A stretch of 64,000 nucleotides of DNA from Paludibacteraceae bacterium (GTDB lineage Bacteria; Bacteroidota; Bacteroidia; Bacteroidales; Paludibacteraceae). The notes under the pieces are model-generated. The model was not told the origin of the DNA, ran no database searches, and saw only the letters and a list, made by a program, of their open reading frames with translations. Positions 43,260 through 52,100 of the stretch are shown here, one piece after another. The DNA lies in assembly GCA_017962085.1 (NCBI GenBank), contig JAGCWA010000032.1:1-64000 (forward strand), written 5' to 3'. How positions within the stretch are numbered: the first letter of the stretch is position 1; every line of letters begins with the position of its first letter. The position numbers were made by a program, and so were the translations under genes.

Positions 43260-44852
43260 ATGAAGAACCTAATTTCGACCATCATATTTATCCTGACATC
43301 CACAGCCATCGCTAGTGCTTGTGGCCAATGCGTCGTAAAAGAACACATGAACGAATTTGGATTCGGATATAATAACGACAGCCATAATGCACACCAACAC
43401 AAAGGGAAAGTGAAGATGTTCCATATGTCATGGGGGCATGAAAACCCCGAATTTTGCTCATACCTGTTTTATGACAGAGACCAGGATTTAATGTTGGAGG
43501 ATCACCGCATCGGGGAAGTGAGTTTCTACAAAAGATACATAAAAATCAATGGGAAGATAAAACTAGCAGAAAAAATAGATCGTGGTGGATTTTCATCAGA
43601 GTACATCTATTCAGAGGATGGCAAGCTCTTAACTTCCAGAGTTCAATCCATCGACAGAATAATAGAAGACTTCTTTCTCGACAACGGGAAAGAATACCTC
43701 TCAAGGAAATCCGCCAGCCCTCTTCAAAACAAAAAAATCAGTTATAAGTATACCTACTACGACCAGAACGGGAACGACACTGCCATCGTCTTTGAAGATA
43801 AAAATTACAACATCACACATCGCACCAGGAAGATATATAACCAGCAAGGGCATCTGACGGAGGTGTACGAAAATGACTCGCTAACTGAGTATTACAAATT
43901 CGATTCGACTGGCTTACCGATAGCCGACACTTGCAAGACGAACCATAGTGTAAGTTTCGAATACGAGGAAGCGGGAGGGAAGGCAACGTATGAATACTAT
44001 AAAGGTGCCCTATCGAGCACCACACGCTACGATGCGAAAGGGTATGAGATTTACTTCAAGAACTCTTCCATAGAGCGCTTCACGAAATATGACGAAAAGC
44101 ATAGAATAACAGAAGAGAAAACGAACCATTACGGCGAGGATAGCTCCATCTATTCTATTGATGTTGAGACAAGGAGATACAGCGATTCCAGCGATGACAA
44201 AGCAGAGTTGTTGCAAGAGTCCCGCATGAAATATAAAAAAGGCACGCTGGTTAGCATTAAGAGCTGGGAAATATCCCGCAACCAGCAGGAAGAGATTCTC
44301 ACGGAGATGGAGGGGGATAAAAATGATCCCGTCACGGGAAAGCTACGAATCGACACGACCGTCACCCGCACGACGTACGGTTCCGACGGCAGGGTCCTGC
44401 TCCGTAAGATATCCGTCAACTCCAAAGTGAAGTACATAGACCGTTACACCTACAACGGCAGAGGACAATTGCTCTCCATCCAATCCAACGGCCGCCATAG
44501 AACGTCGGAACATGTGAAGGATTACATATGGGACACAGAGACCGACAAAGTGACCTATCAGTACGACGGGAAGCACCGCCTCATATCAGAGGTAACCAAC
44601 TGCGGGAAACGAATCGTGAAACAGATCGCCTACCGCTACGATGCCGCCAACCATCTGATTTCGAAAGTGACGAGAACACCCGATGAATATTATGAGGATG
44701 GAACCAAAATCCCAGTGACGAAGGTCGTCACCATGCTTTACGATAAGATCGGGAACCCAACAGAGAGAACAATCAGCTATATGAAAGGTTCCAAAAACTT
44801 ATATGAAGAAAAAATTTTCCTTCGTTACATCTACTACGACGACGAGGAATAA
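43260..44852 (+). CDS. Secreted YD-repeat-like protein, paralogue 2
   Basis: A 530-aa protein, the longest of the three. The start at 43260 gives signal peptide MKNLISTIIFILTSTAIASA and a C-x2-C (CGQCVV) as in its neighbours; an upstream in-frame Met adds 16 non-signal-like residues. It shares YDQNGNDTAIVFEDKNYNIT, RKIYNQQGHLTEVYENDSLT and the ending FLRYIYYDDEE with its paralogues, plus extra central repeats. Function unknown. Confidence 0.85.
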   Translation: MKNLISTIIFILTSTAIASACGQCVVKEHMNEFGFGYNNDSHNAHQHKGKVKMFHMSWGHENPEFCSYLFYDRDQDLMLEDHRIGEVSFYKRYIKINGKIKLAEKIDRGGFSSEYIYSEDGKLLTSRVQSIDRIIEDFFLDNGKEYLSRKSASPLQNKKISYKYTYYDQNGNDTAIVFEDKNYNITHRTRKIYNQQGHLTEVYENDSLTEYYKFDSTGLPIADTCKTNHSVSFEYEEAGGKATYEYYKGALSSTTRYDAKGYEIYFKNSSIERFTKYDEKHRITEEKTNHYGEDSSIYSIDVETRRYSDSSDDKAELLQESRMKYKKGTLVSIKSWEISRNQQEEILTEMEGDKNDPVTGKLRIDTTVTRTTYGSDGRVLLRKISVNSKVKYIDRYTYNGRGQLLSIQSNGRHRTSEHVKDYIWDTETDKVTYQYDGKHRLISEVTNCGKRIVKQIAYRYDAANHLISKVTRTPDEYYEDGTKIPVTKVVTMLYDKIGNPTERTISYMKGSKNLYEEKIFLRYIYYDDEE

Positions 44853-44935
44853 GGACTCAATGCAAGGACTCCTTCTTGATATATTACAGATAAATCCTAT
44901 ATTTACTTAATACCAATTTTAACCCTTCTTATCAC

Positions 44936-46444
44936 ATGAAAAAGATATTCATTCTTCTAACGCTTATCTGCATGGCCCATACCGTTTTCGCCTGCATACA
45001 CTGCGCGATCGGCCGAGGTACTTTTGATTACAAGTACAAAGGGAATGTCATGTCGGCACATGGCGTCACATACACTTCGAGTTATAAGGACGACAAAGAA
45101 AAGAGAGACACCTTCCATTTCTTCAGGTCTTATGACAAACAGCACAAATGTCTCGTGTGGAGTGACAACAGCAAAACAGGATTCATATTCTATAGGTTCG
45201 GTGTATTCAACGGCCAATGGAGACCTGTTGAAATAAAGGATGACGTCGTCGACAGATCAAACAACGAGTACGTTTTCTCTGAGGATGGCAAGCTAGTTGA
45301 ATCCATTTATCCAAACAGTAAAATTTATTATAATTCAGACGGAAAGGAATACTGCCACATATCCTATATCCGTCCCAATTTCATCAGAGAATACAAATAT
45401 ACTTACTACGACCAGAGAGGAAACGACACAGCCACAATCACTATCAACAGAATAAAAAACACCACCCATCGCACCAAAAAGATCTACAATCCCAAAGGAT
45501 ATCTGACGGAGGTGTACGAAAATGACTCATTGACTGAACATTATAAATACGATTCGGCAGGCATACCGATAGCCGACTCTTGCAAGATGAACCGCGATAT
45601 AAGCTTCGAACGCGAGGAGGCGGGCTTGAAGACAACGTATGATTACTATAACGGAGCCCTATCGAGCATCTCACGCCACGATGCGAAAGGAAATGAGATT
45701 TACAGCAGGTACTTCGGCAGTCAACAAAACGACGAAAATTTCATGAAATATGACGAGAAGAATAAACTGACAGAATGCAAAACAAATTACTTTGACGAGA
45801 ATGGTGCGATTTCGAAAGTACATATAGCATTGTACGAAAAGAGCGACAACATTGATCTTCCTGATGGCTACATGACCTATAGGCATGACACATTGATCGG
45901 CATCAACAGCACAAAGGTAATCCGCACGCAAAACGAAGAGATCATCACGGAGATTGAAGGGGAGGAGGAAGATGGAAAGTTCAACCCCGACACCACCATC
46001 ACCCGCACCACCTTCGATTCCAACGGCAATATCTTAAGCAAGAAAGAATTTAAGAATTCCAAGCTGGTGAACCATATCAAATACACCTACAGCAAACAAA
46101 GGAAACTACTTTCCATACAATCTGAGGAGAGCCTCACAGAGCTTCCTGATGAATTCAACAAAGAAAACACATGGGAAGACAGACTGACATACAACAAAAT
46201 AGTATACAAATACGACAAACAAAACCATCTCCATTCGGTGAACGTACTGAATGGCAAAACCATTAAGCTCTCTGGTTATTACGCCAACGACCGCCTCGTC
46301 ACCGTAAGGGAAACGACGGACAATGGCACCCAAATCCTAACGACATACACCTACGATTCGGTCGGCAATATAACCGAGCAGATAAAGGATTCAAAGGGAG
46401 TAAAGAAGGTAACAAAAACAACGTTTGTTTACTATGACGAGTAG
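44936..46444 (+). CDS. Secreted YD-repeat-like protein, paralogue 3
   Basis: A 502-aa protein with signal peptide MKKIFILLTLICMAHTVFAC, almost the same as paralogue 1, and CIHCAIGR after the cleavage site. Repeats include THRTKKIYNPKGYLTEVYEN and YKYDSAGIPIADS. It ends TTFVYYDE, like the others. The immediate upstream sequence copies that of paralogue 1 with a changed -7 box. The three genes form a tandem family of unknown function. Confidence 0.85.
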   Translation: MKKIFILLTLICMAHTVFACIHCAIGRGTFDYKYKGNVMSAHGVTYTSSYKDDKEKRDTFHFFRSYDKQHKCLVWSDNSKTGFIFYRFGVFNGQWRPVEIKDDVVDRSNNEYVFSEDGKLVESIYPNSKIYYNSDGKEYCHISYIRPNFIREYKYTYYDQRGNDTATITINRIKNTTHRTKKIYNPKGYLTEVYENDSLTEHYKYDSAGIPIADSCKMNRDISFEREEAGLKTTYDYYNGALSSISRHDAKGNEIYSRYFGSQQNDENFMKYDEKNKLTECKTNYFDENGAISKVHIALYEKSDNIDLPDGYMTYRHDTLIGINSTKVIRTQNEEIITEIEGEEEDGKFNPDTTITRTTFDSNGNILSKKEFKNSKLVNHIKYTYSKQRKLLSIQSEESLTELPDEFNKENTWEDRLTYNKIVYKYDKQNHLHSVNVLNGKTIKLSGYYANDRLVTVRETTDNGTQILTTYTYDSVGNITEQIKDSKGVKKVTKTTFVYYDE

Positions 46445-46475
46445 GGAAAGCGGGAACGACCGCACCCATCCACCC

Positions 46476-46499
46476 GCCTAGACCACAAGTCGAGGCAGG
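46476..46499. repeat. Imperfect hairpin upstream of the RAYT gene
   Basis: gcct (46476-46479) and gac (46481-46483) pair with gtc (46489-46491) and aggc (46493-46496), separated by one mismatch, with loop cacaa. It is the kind of imperfect stem that REP-type elements form. Confidence 0.4.
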
Positions 46500-46560
46500 T
46501 GAAATCCTTCTTTCTTTTCTGAAAAGCGTTCATAATGCGAGCCATTTGGGAGGAATTTTG

Positions 46561-46568
46561 TACTTTTG
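46561..46568 (+). promoter_or_regulatory. -7 box of the RAYT-type gene
   Basis: TACTTTTG, exact consensus, 30 nt before the start codon at 46599; -33 element not evident at standard spacing. Confidence 0.45.
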
Positions 46569-46598
46569 CGAAAAATCTAATGTTTTGAAATACCTGTA

Positions 46599-47747
46599 AT
46601 GATGAATTCATCCTATCGTCCACGCAATCCCGGCCACGATTACTATGGCAAGGGTGTTTATCTCATCACGCTGGTGGTGAGAGGAAGGGAGCCACTACTT
46701 GCAACGTTCACGTCTGAGAATAGCTGTGAGAAACTTGTCCCGACAACGCTTGGGGAGGAACTGCTCCGTTTTTGGGGAGAGACCTCAGAGAGGCAAGCGG
46801 CGCATGGCAACCATGTGGTGACACACGCCTGCGTATGCATGCCCGACCATTTCCACGGGGTGATCGAGGTGCTGGAACCCATGCAGTGGAATCTGGGGGA
46901 TATCATGCAGGGACTAAAAGCGGCTTGCACTAGGCAATGGTGGCAGATGCAAGGGATGGCAGCATCTAACGATCGACCGAATTCGGTCGATCTGGGCAAC
47001 CCGAACATTCCAGCTTGGTTGCGGGCAAAGGCTGCCATCCACCTCACAGAGGGCGCTCTGGTCCGCCACCTTTCCAAAAAACAGCGGCAAGAATACTACG
47101 CCCTAGTAGGCCGTGAGCGCCGCCCCCTGTTCGACGACAACTACGACGACACGGTCTGCATCGACGAGCGGCACCGAGCTGCGATGATCGCCTATGTGCA
47201 GGACAACCCACGCCGTGCACTCTTGCGACGAGCCATGCCCGACGTGATGAGACGATGTCTTCATGTGCGGTTGGCGGGACGTAGCTATGGGGCATTTGGC
47301 AACCTCTTCCTGTTACGATGGGCCCGTAGGATACAGGTGCAGTGCCACCGCAAGCATCCCACGACCGGGCAACCCTACGAAGAGACGACCGACTATGCCC
47401 GCCAGCACGACCGATGGGTGGCAGCCATCCTTGAAGGCTCCACGGTGATTGTGACGCCAAGCATCTCCCGTGGCGAACTGCAGATGAAAAACGAATGCTT
47501 GGAGAAGGGTTACCCGCTCATCCACATACAGAAAGAACCCATCACTCCCTATTGGAAACCCGAGCGACAACGCTTCGACGCCTGCGCCAATGGCAGTCTG
47601 CTCATCCTTGCGCCTTGGGGACTCGACCAAATGCCGGATGTGGACGGTGTCCCTTCCGATAGCGATTACAGTTGTTTCCACAACATGAACCACCTGGCAG
47701 AGGAGATTTGTTCGTTTATGGGAGAGGCTAAAATTATTAGGAGGTGA
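46599..47747 (+). CDS. REP-associated tyrosine transposase with DprA/LOG-like C-terminal domain
   Basis: A 382-aa protein. The N-terminal about 210 residues match Y1 transposases of the RAYT (TnpA_REP) type: GVYLITLVVRGREPLL, the HUH metal site MPDHFHGVIEV (His84, His86), and the helix region DDNYDDTVC (candidate catalytic Tyr182) with YVQDNPRRAL. The C-terminal about 120 residues (TPSISRGELQMKNECLEKG, IHIQKEPI, GSLLILAPW) resemble the nucleotide-binding fold of DprA/LOG. A 22-bp palindrome lies inside the gene. It may be a domesticated, chromosomally fixed enzyme acting on hairpin DNA. Confidence 0.82.
   Translation: MMNSSYRPRNPGHDYYGKGVYLITLVVRGREPLLATFTSENSCEKLVPTTLGEELLRFWGETSERQAAHGNHVVTHACVCMPDHFHGVIEVLEPMQWNLGDIMQGLKAACTRQWWQMQGMAASNDRPNSVDLGNPNIPAWLRAKAAIHLTEGALVRHLSKKQRQEYYALVGRERRPLFDDNYDDTVCIDERHRAAMIAYVQDNPRRALLRRAMPDVMRRCLHVRLAGRSYGAFGNLFLLRWARRIQVQCHRKHPTTGQPYEETTDYARQHDRWVAAILEGSTVIVTPSISRGELQMKNECLEKGYPLIHIQKEPITPYWKPERQRFDACANGSLLILAPWGLDQMPDVDGVPSDSDYSCFHNMNHLAEEICSFMGEAKIIRR
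46971..46992. repeat. 22-bp perfect palindrome inside the RAYT-type gene
   Basis: gatcgaccgaa followed by its exact reverse complement ttcggtcgatc. It encodes residues 125-131 (DRPNSVD) in the loop between conserved blocks of the transposase domain. Confidence 0.85.
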
Positions 47748-47773
47748 GAAAGGGTATTTCTCTATTTATTACA

Positions 47774-47847
47774 GGGAGGGGAAGCATATCTCGGGATTTC
47801 TCATCCGAAATCAGACCCGACCGATCTCCACAACCGAATCCCCTCCC
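47774..47847. repeat. Nested inverted repeats downstream of the RAYT gene
   Basis: An outer 9-bp stem (gggagggga 47774-47782 / tcccctccc 47839-47847) encloses an inner hairpin (tcggg-atttc 47791-47800 pairing gaaat 47807-47811 and cccga 47816-47820). It starts 27 bp after the RAYT stop codon. It is not followed by a T-run and so is not a simple terminator; it may be the DNA element recognised by the transposase. Confidence 0.55.
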
Positions 47848-47852
47848 CAAAC

Positions 47853-47887
47853 GAAAAAAGCGGACAGGGATATACCCCGCCCGCTTT
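47853..47887 (-). terminator. mdh terminator
   Basis: aaagcgg (47857-47863) pairs with ccgcttt (47881-47887), with an inner ggg/ccc. On the minus strand the stem ends in a run of T (plus-strand gaaaaaa). It lies 25 bp beyond the mdh stop codon. Confidence 0.8.
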
Positions 47888-47911
47888 CCTATATCGAATC
47901 CAATCCTAGGA

Positions 47912-48904
47912 TTAGAGGTTTGCGTTGTACTTCTTCCAATCAGCAACTGCAGGAAGAACGCCCATGCCGATAACCTCGTCACGCATCTTGCAAAGGTGCT
48001 CGTATGATGCGTCCAAAGCCTTCTTCTCGTCAGCTGAAAGGTTAGCCTCCGTGTATGAAACACCGTTCTCGTCGATAGTAGACTTCATGGCCATACATAC
48101 GTTCTTGTAACCGTACATGCCGTCCTTTACGAAGCAGCCTGCAGGCAAAGTGAACTTCTTACCACCCATAGCAGCCTCGATCATCTCGATAGCCACGTAT
48201 GCAGGGCTCAAGTTAGAAGAACGTCCACGAAGAGCGATGATGTTAGAACCGCCCTGGATAGTCTTTTGCTTGATCTCCTCGAACTTGTCAGCTGGGATGT
48301 TGTACTTAGAAAGTGGCTTGCCCATAACCATCACGTCAGAAGTTACAGGGACCATCTTCTCTCCGTGTCCACCCAACGTAGCGCAACCGCTAACCGCATA
48401 CTGAGGGATTCCGAAGTACTTAGCCAACTCGCTCTGAAGACGAGTAGAATCCAAACCTGCCAAAGTAGTCACTTGGTTAGGCTTCAAACCAGACTTAACC
48501 AATACAACCAAACCAGTCACGTCAGCTGGGTTGAAGATAACGACGATGTGCTCGCACTTAGGACAATATTTCTTTACGTTGTCACCGAAGTCAGCAGCGA
48601 TCTGTGCGTTGCCCTTCAAAAGGTCCTCACGGGTCATACCCTCCTTACGAGGAGCACCACCTGAAGAGATGATGAAAGAAGCGCCAGTCAAAGCCTCCTC
48701 CACATTGTCAGTGAACGTGAAGTTAACGCCCTCGAAACCGCAGTGACGCATTTCCTCGTAAACGCCCTCAAGACCCTTCAAATATGGATCGTAAAGCGTG
48801 ATATTGTTTGTTAAACCCTTAACAGCGGCCAATTGAGCCATTGTAGAACCGATAGCACCAGCGGCACCAACGATAACCAATTTTTTGTTAGATAAGAAAC
48901 TCAT
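47912..48904 (-). CDS. mdh: Malate dehydrogenase
   Basis: A 330-aa lactate/malate dehydrogenase family member. The NAD fold is LVIVGAAGAIGSTMAQLAAV (residues 9-28). Substrate contact Arg lies in GGAPRKEGMTREDLL, the middle has IVVIFNPADV and LAGLDSTRLQ, and the catalytic His is in CATLGGHGEKMVP. This form is typical of Bacteroidales, where it works in the fumarate-succinate branch. Codon use is biased like pfp, suggesting high expression. A -7 box (TAACTTTG) is at 48957-48950. Confidence 0.93.
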   Translation of the reverse strand: MSFLSNKKLVIVGAAGAIGSTMAQLAAVKGLTNNITLYDPYLKGLEGVYEEMRHCGFEGVNFTFTDNVEEALTGASFIISSGGAPRKEGMTREDLLKGNAQIAADFGDNVKKYCPKCEHIVVIFNPADVTGLVVLVKSGLKPNQVTTLAGLDSTRLQSELAKYFGIPQYAVSGCATLGGHGEKMVPVTSDVMVMGKPLSKYNIPADKFEEIKQKTIQGGSNIIALRGRSSNLSPAYVAIEMIEAAMGGKKFTLPAGCFVKDGMYGYKNVCMAMKSTIDENGVSYTEANLSADEKKALDASYEHLCKMRDEVIGMGVLPAVADWKKYNANL

Positions 48905-48949
48905 ACTATAATTGTTTTTTAAAAGAATTTATCGCATTACAATTTTACG

Positions 48950-48957
48950 CAAAGTTA
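48950..48957 (-). promoter_or_regulatory. -7 box of mdh
   Basis: TAACTTTG, exact TAnnTTTG match, 45 nt before the start codon; no strong -33. Confidence 0.45.
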
Positions 48958-49000
48958 AAAAATAAATCACTTCGCGCATACATTGTGAAGGGGTAATATC

Positions 49001-50281
49001 TTACAATTTAAACAATTTTTTCAAATCGTCCGTCTTATCGGTTTTCTCCCAAGTGAATAGCTCCACCTCCTTCGTGAAAGTTTTCCCTGAGCGGTCCGTG
49101 AAAGTCTTGGTCACCACCTGCGGCGTTCTGCCCATGTGCCCGTACGAAGCGGTCTCCTCGTAGATCGGGTTGCGAAGCTTCAGACGGTCCTCGATGGCCT
49201 TCGGGCGCATGTCGAAGATCTTGCTCTCCGCGATCTTACGCGCGATCTCACCGTCGCTCAGCTTCACCTTTGCGGTGCCATACGTGTTGACGAAGAGGTT
49301 CATCGGGTCGGCCACACCGATAGCGTAGGCCACCTGCACCAGCGCCTCGTCCGCCACGCCAGCGGCAACCAGGTTCTTCGCCAGATGTCTAGCGGCGTAT
49401 GCGGCGGAACGGTCCACCTTGGAAGGGTCCTTGCCCGAGAAGGCGCCACCACCATGAGCACCCTTACCACCGTAAGTATCCACGATGATCTTACGGCCCG
49501 TCAAACCAGTGTCGCCGTAAGGACCACCGATCACGAACTTACCGGTAGGGTTCACCAACAACTTATAATCGCCCTGCAAGAGGGATTTGTATTCGGCATG
49601 TTTGCTGACCAAGCGAGGAATCAGGATATTGCGCACATCCGCCTCGATCTTCTTCACCATTTCCTCGTCCGCCTTCAGCTGGTTCTTCTCGTCCGTGATG
49701 AACTCGTCATGCTGCGTAGAGATGACGATGGTGTCCACCCTTTTCGGCTTATTATCGTCGCCGTACTCGATCGTCACCTGCGACTTGGCGTCCGGACGGA
49801 GGTAAGGCATCTCCTTCCCTTCACGGCGGATCTGGGACAATTCGCGCAACAAGTTATGCGCCATGTCCAGCGGAAGAGGCATCAGGCTCTTCGTCTCGTT
49901 ACAAGCGTAACCGAACATCATGCCTTGGTCGCCGGCTCCCTGATCATACGGGTTGGAGCGCTCCACACCACGGTTGATATCCGGGGATTGTCCATGGAGG
50001 GCGTTCAGGATACCACAAGACTCGCTGTCGAACTTGTAATCGCTTTTCGTGTAGCCGATTTTACAGATGACACGACGGGCGATGTCCTGCTCGTTGATTT
50101 GTGCAGTCGTTTTCAACTCGCCGGCAAGGATCACTTGACCGGTCGTAACTAAAGTTTCGCAAGCAACCTTCGACTCAGGGTCTTGAGCCAAAATGTTGTC
50201 CAGAATAGCGTCGGAGATCTGGTCAGCGACTTTGTCTGGATGTCCTTCGGAAACGGATTCCGATGAAAAGAAATAAGCCAT
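49001..50281 (-). CDS. metK: S-adenosylmethionine synthase
   Basis: A 426-aa enzyme making SAM from methionine and ATP. Signatures: [15 protein letters not shown] (His and Asp in the active site), [12 protein letters not shown], and the [16 protein letters not shown] phosphate loop. It is somewhat longer than the common 384-400 aa form because of an insertion in the central region, as is usual in Bacteroidales. The 234-bp upstream gap has no SAM riboswitch that I could recognise. Confidence 0.97.
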   Translation of the reverse strand: MAYFFSSESVSEGHPDKVADQISDAILDNILAQDPESKVACETLVTTGQVILAGELKTTAQINEQDIARRVICKIGYTKSDYKFDSESCGILNALHGQSPDINRGVERSNPYDQGAGDQGMMFGYACNETKSLMPLPLDMAHNLLRELSQIRREGKEMPYLRPDAKSQVTIEYGDDNKPKRVDTIVISTQHDEFITDEKNQLKADEEMVKKIEADVRNILIPRLVSKHAEYKSLLQGDYKLLVNPTGKFVIGGPYGDTGLTGRKIIVDTYGGKGAHGGGAFSGKDPSKVDRSAAYAARHLAKNLVAAGVADEALVQVAYAIGVADPMNLFVNTYGTAKVKLSDGEIARKIAESKIFDMRPKAIEDRLKLRNPIYEETASYGHMGRTPQVVTKTFTDRSGKTFTKEVELFTWEKTDKTDDLKKLFKL

Positions 50282-50470
50282 TACTTTAAGACTTTTAAGT
50301 TATGTATGTAAGGGGATATAACAGATAGCTCACAATTATCATTTTAGCATTTTTTTCTGTGGTTGCAAGCAATCAAATCTATCCACCAAATGTTCTGCAA
50401 AATTAGGAATATTTTTCTTAATAAAAAATACACGGAAGAATTATTTATTAACAATCACGAATTATAGAAT

Positions 50471-50497
50471 GCAAGGACGCACTTGGCACGTCCCTGC
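50471..50497 (-). terminator. Possible terminator after the porin-like gene
   Basis: A 9-bp stem with one G-T pair (gcaaggacg 50471-50479 / cgtccctgc 50489-50497) begins 19 bp after the stop codon; the T-tract is weak. Confidence 0.4.
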
Positions 50498-50515
50498 GTC
50501 TATCAATCCATCTTC

Positions 50516-51862
50516 TTAGAAATAATACATCAGGATGGCCACCACCCTGTTGTTGGATATCTCATGCGAGTCATCCACCCTACCGTCCTTCAGATTCAGC
50601 TTACCGTAAGCAGCCGTAGTGCGTTCATACTCTACACCGAAAGACCAGTGCTTCAGATCGTAGCAGACCATCGGCGCGATGCGGTAGACATAATCCAAAT
50701 TGTTGAAGCCGAAGATGTACGTCGAGGACTCGCTCAACAGTGGCTCATCCGTGCCGAGGTTCTTCATATAGCCCAAGAAGAGACCGAACTTCCACGTCCT
50801 ACCATAGACCACATCCACCCATGAAGTGGAGTTCTTCACATTCGTCCAAGAATATACGCCTCTTTTAGGATTGTCAGCCAAGCCGAATCCGCTGAGGAGA
50901 AGGAGGTGAGACATATTACCCCCATAGATGCTCTTCGCCTTCACCTGCAGCTTGCCGCTAGGCGAATGGTACTGCACGTAAGCGTCGAACGAGCAAGAGG
51001 CGATATGGTCCTTTGCCGCAACTGGTATCTCCTCGCCGGCATGTTGTACCTTCACGGTCTCAGGCATCGAAAGGCGCATCACATCCGCACCCAGACCCAA
51101 GGTCCATCCGTCCTTTTTCCAGTCGTAACCGAGATAGAACTCCGGCATCTTACCCTTCGTCATGTAGGAGGAAGTACCCCCATTCGGACCCGTCGTAGTG
51201 TATTGGAACTGCCAGATCGCGGAAGTGAAGAGGCGGTTATGGGCATCCATCTGCCAATTCAGGCGGATCTGCGGGCTTCTGTTGAAAGGCTGGAACGGAC
51301 TACCCGTCGCCAAGCTCTGGATATTAGGGACCACGTCACCAAACATCGGGTGCCAAGTCTGACCCATGATTAAGGAGAGCTTCTGCCATTGGAGGTCGAA
51401 ATGCGCCTGACGCAGACGAACGATTGTCGGGCTTGAACCACATCCGGCGAAATCCCCCTCGACAACGCCCAACGTCTTGGCTTTCAGGAAGTCAGGACCC
51501 GTCACACGCACACCGATACGGGTCGCGATGCTGAGGAAGTTGGTGGATGATTCACCATTCATATCCTGCCCCTCTTCATTGAAATCTTCGTCTTTCGGGA
51601 TAATATAGAAGAGACCGTTCGCCGTCTCGAAATTGGTACGGGAGTCATAATAGAAATCATTTCTGAAGAAACCATAAGGCTTGAACGAGAAATTCTTGGT
51701 CTTAACAGCGATCCCCTCGTCGGTTTTCACAACCTCAACCTTCTTGGGCTTGGAGTCTTCAACCTTAGAGATAGCATATGAAGACGAAACCTCCTGGGCA
51801 AATGCGCTTCCAAAAGAGAAGACCAAGCACGCAACGCATGCGATTCCACGGAATGTAGCCAT
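50516..51862 (-). CDS. Porin-like outer-membrane protein
   Basis: A 448-aa protein with signal peptide (MATFRGIACVACLVFSFGSA) and start of the mature chain at QEVSSSYA. After a linker with FKPYGFFRNDFYYDSRTN the sequence alternates barrel strands and loops (ATRIGVRVTGPDFL, RLRQAHFDLQWQKLSLIMGQ, EYERTTAAYGKLNL) and ends in the aromatic YYF. It resembles DcaP-like porins of Bacteroidota. Substrate unknown. Confidence 0.8.
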   Translation of the reverse strand: MATFRGIACVACLVFSFGSAFAQEVSSSYAISKVEDSKPKKVEVVKTDEGIAVKTKNFSFKPYGFFRNDFYYDSRTNFETANGLFYIIPKDEDFNEEGQDMNGESSTNFLSIATRIGVRVTGPDFLKAKTLGVVEGDFAGCGSSPTIVRLRQAHFDLQWQKLSLIMGQTWHPMFGDVVPNIQSLATGSPFQPFNRSPQIRLNWQMDAHNRLFTSAIWQFQYTTTGPNGGTSSYMTKGKMPEFYLGYDWKKDGWTLGLGADVMRLSMPETVKVQHAGEEIPVAAKDHIASCSFDAYVQYHSPSGKLQVKAKSIYGGNMSHLLLLSGFGLADNPKRGVYSWTNVKNSTSWVDVVYGRTWKFGLFLGYMKNLGTDEPLLSESSTYIFGFNNLDYVYRIAPMVCYDLKHWSFGVEYERTTAAYGKLNLKDGRVDDSHEISNNRVVAILMYYF

Positions 51863-51988
51863 ACAAAATATATCTTTCTTTTAAAACTGCGCGAAGATAG
51901 TAACAACAAATCACAAATCGGTCATTTAACAGATTTTTTTAAACACATTTTCTACGGAGGTTTCATTTACCACAAAATATATTCAACA

Positions 51989-52020
51989 TTTACTATTTAA
52001 CGATTTACGATTTACTATTT
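51989..52020. repeat. Heptad repeat tract (tttacga/tttacta type)
   Basis: Units tttacta, tttaacga, tttacga, tttacta follow each other with periods of 7 or 8. The unit matches tract 1 in the pfp upstream region (35561-35597). Confidence 0.7.
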
Positions 52021-52040
52021 TTCACAATAAAGAAGAGACC

Positions 52041-52075
52041 AAAAAACCGGAACCCATCCTAAGACGAATTCCGGT
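52041..52075 (-). terminator. Terminator of the DUF349 gene
   Basis: accggaa (52046-52052) and ttccggt (52069-52075) form the stem; on the minus strand a run of six T follows (52046-52041). It lies about 26 bp after the stop codon. Confidence 0.8.
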
Positions 52076-52100
52076 CCAACAAATATATGAACTTAACAAA

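Noticed and set aside
49136-50152. 338-codon frame antisense to metK
   Set aside because: Shadow of a strongly conserved gene.
50282-50515. SAM riboswitch upstream of metK
   Set aside because: I looked for stem-loops typical of SAM classes in the 234-bp gap and saw none; covariance search would be needed to be certain.
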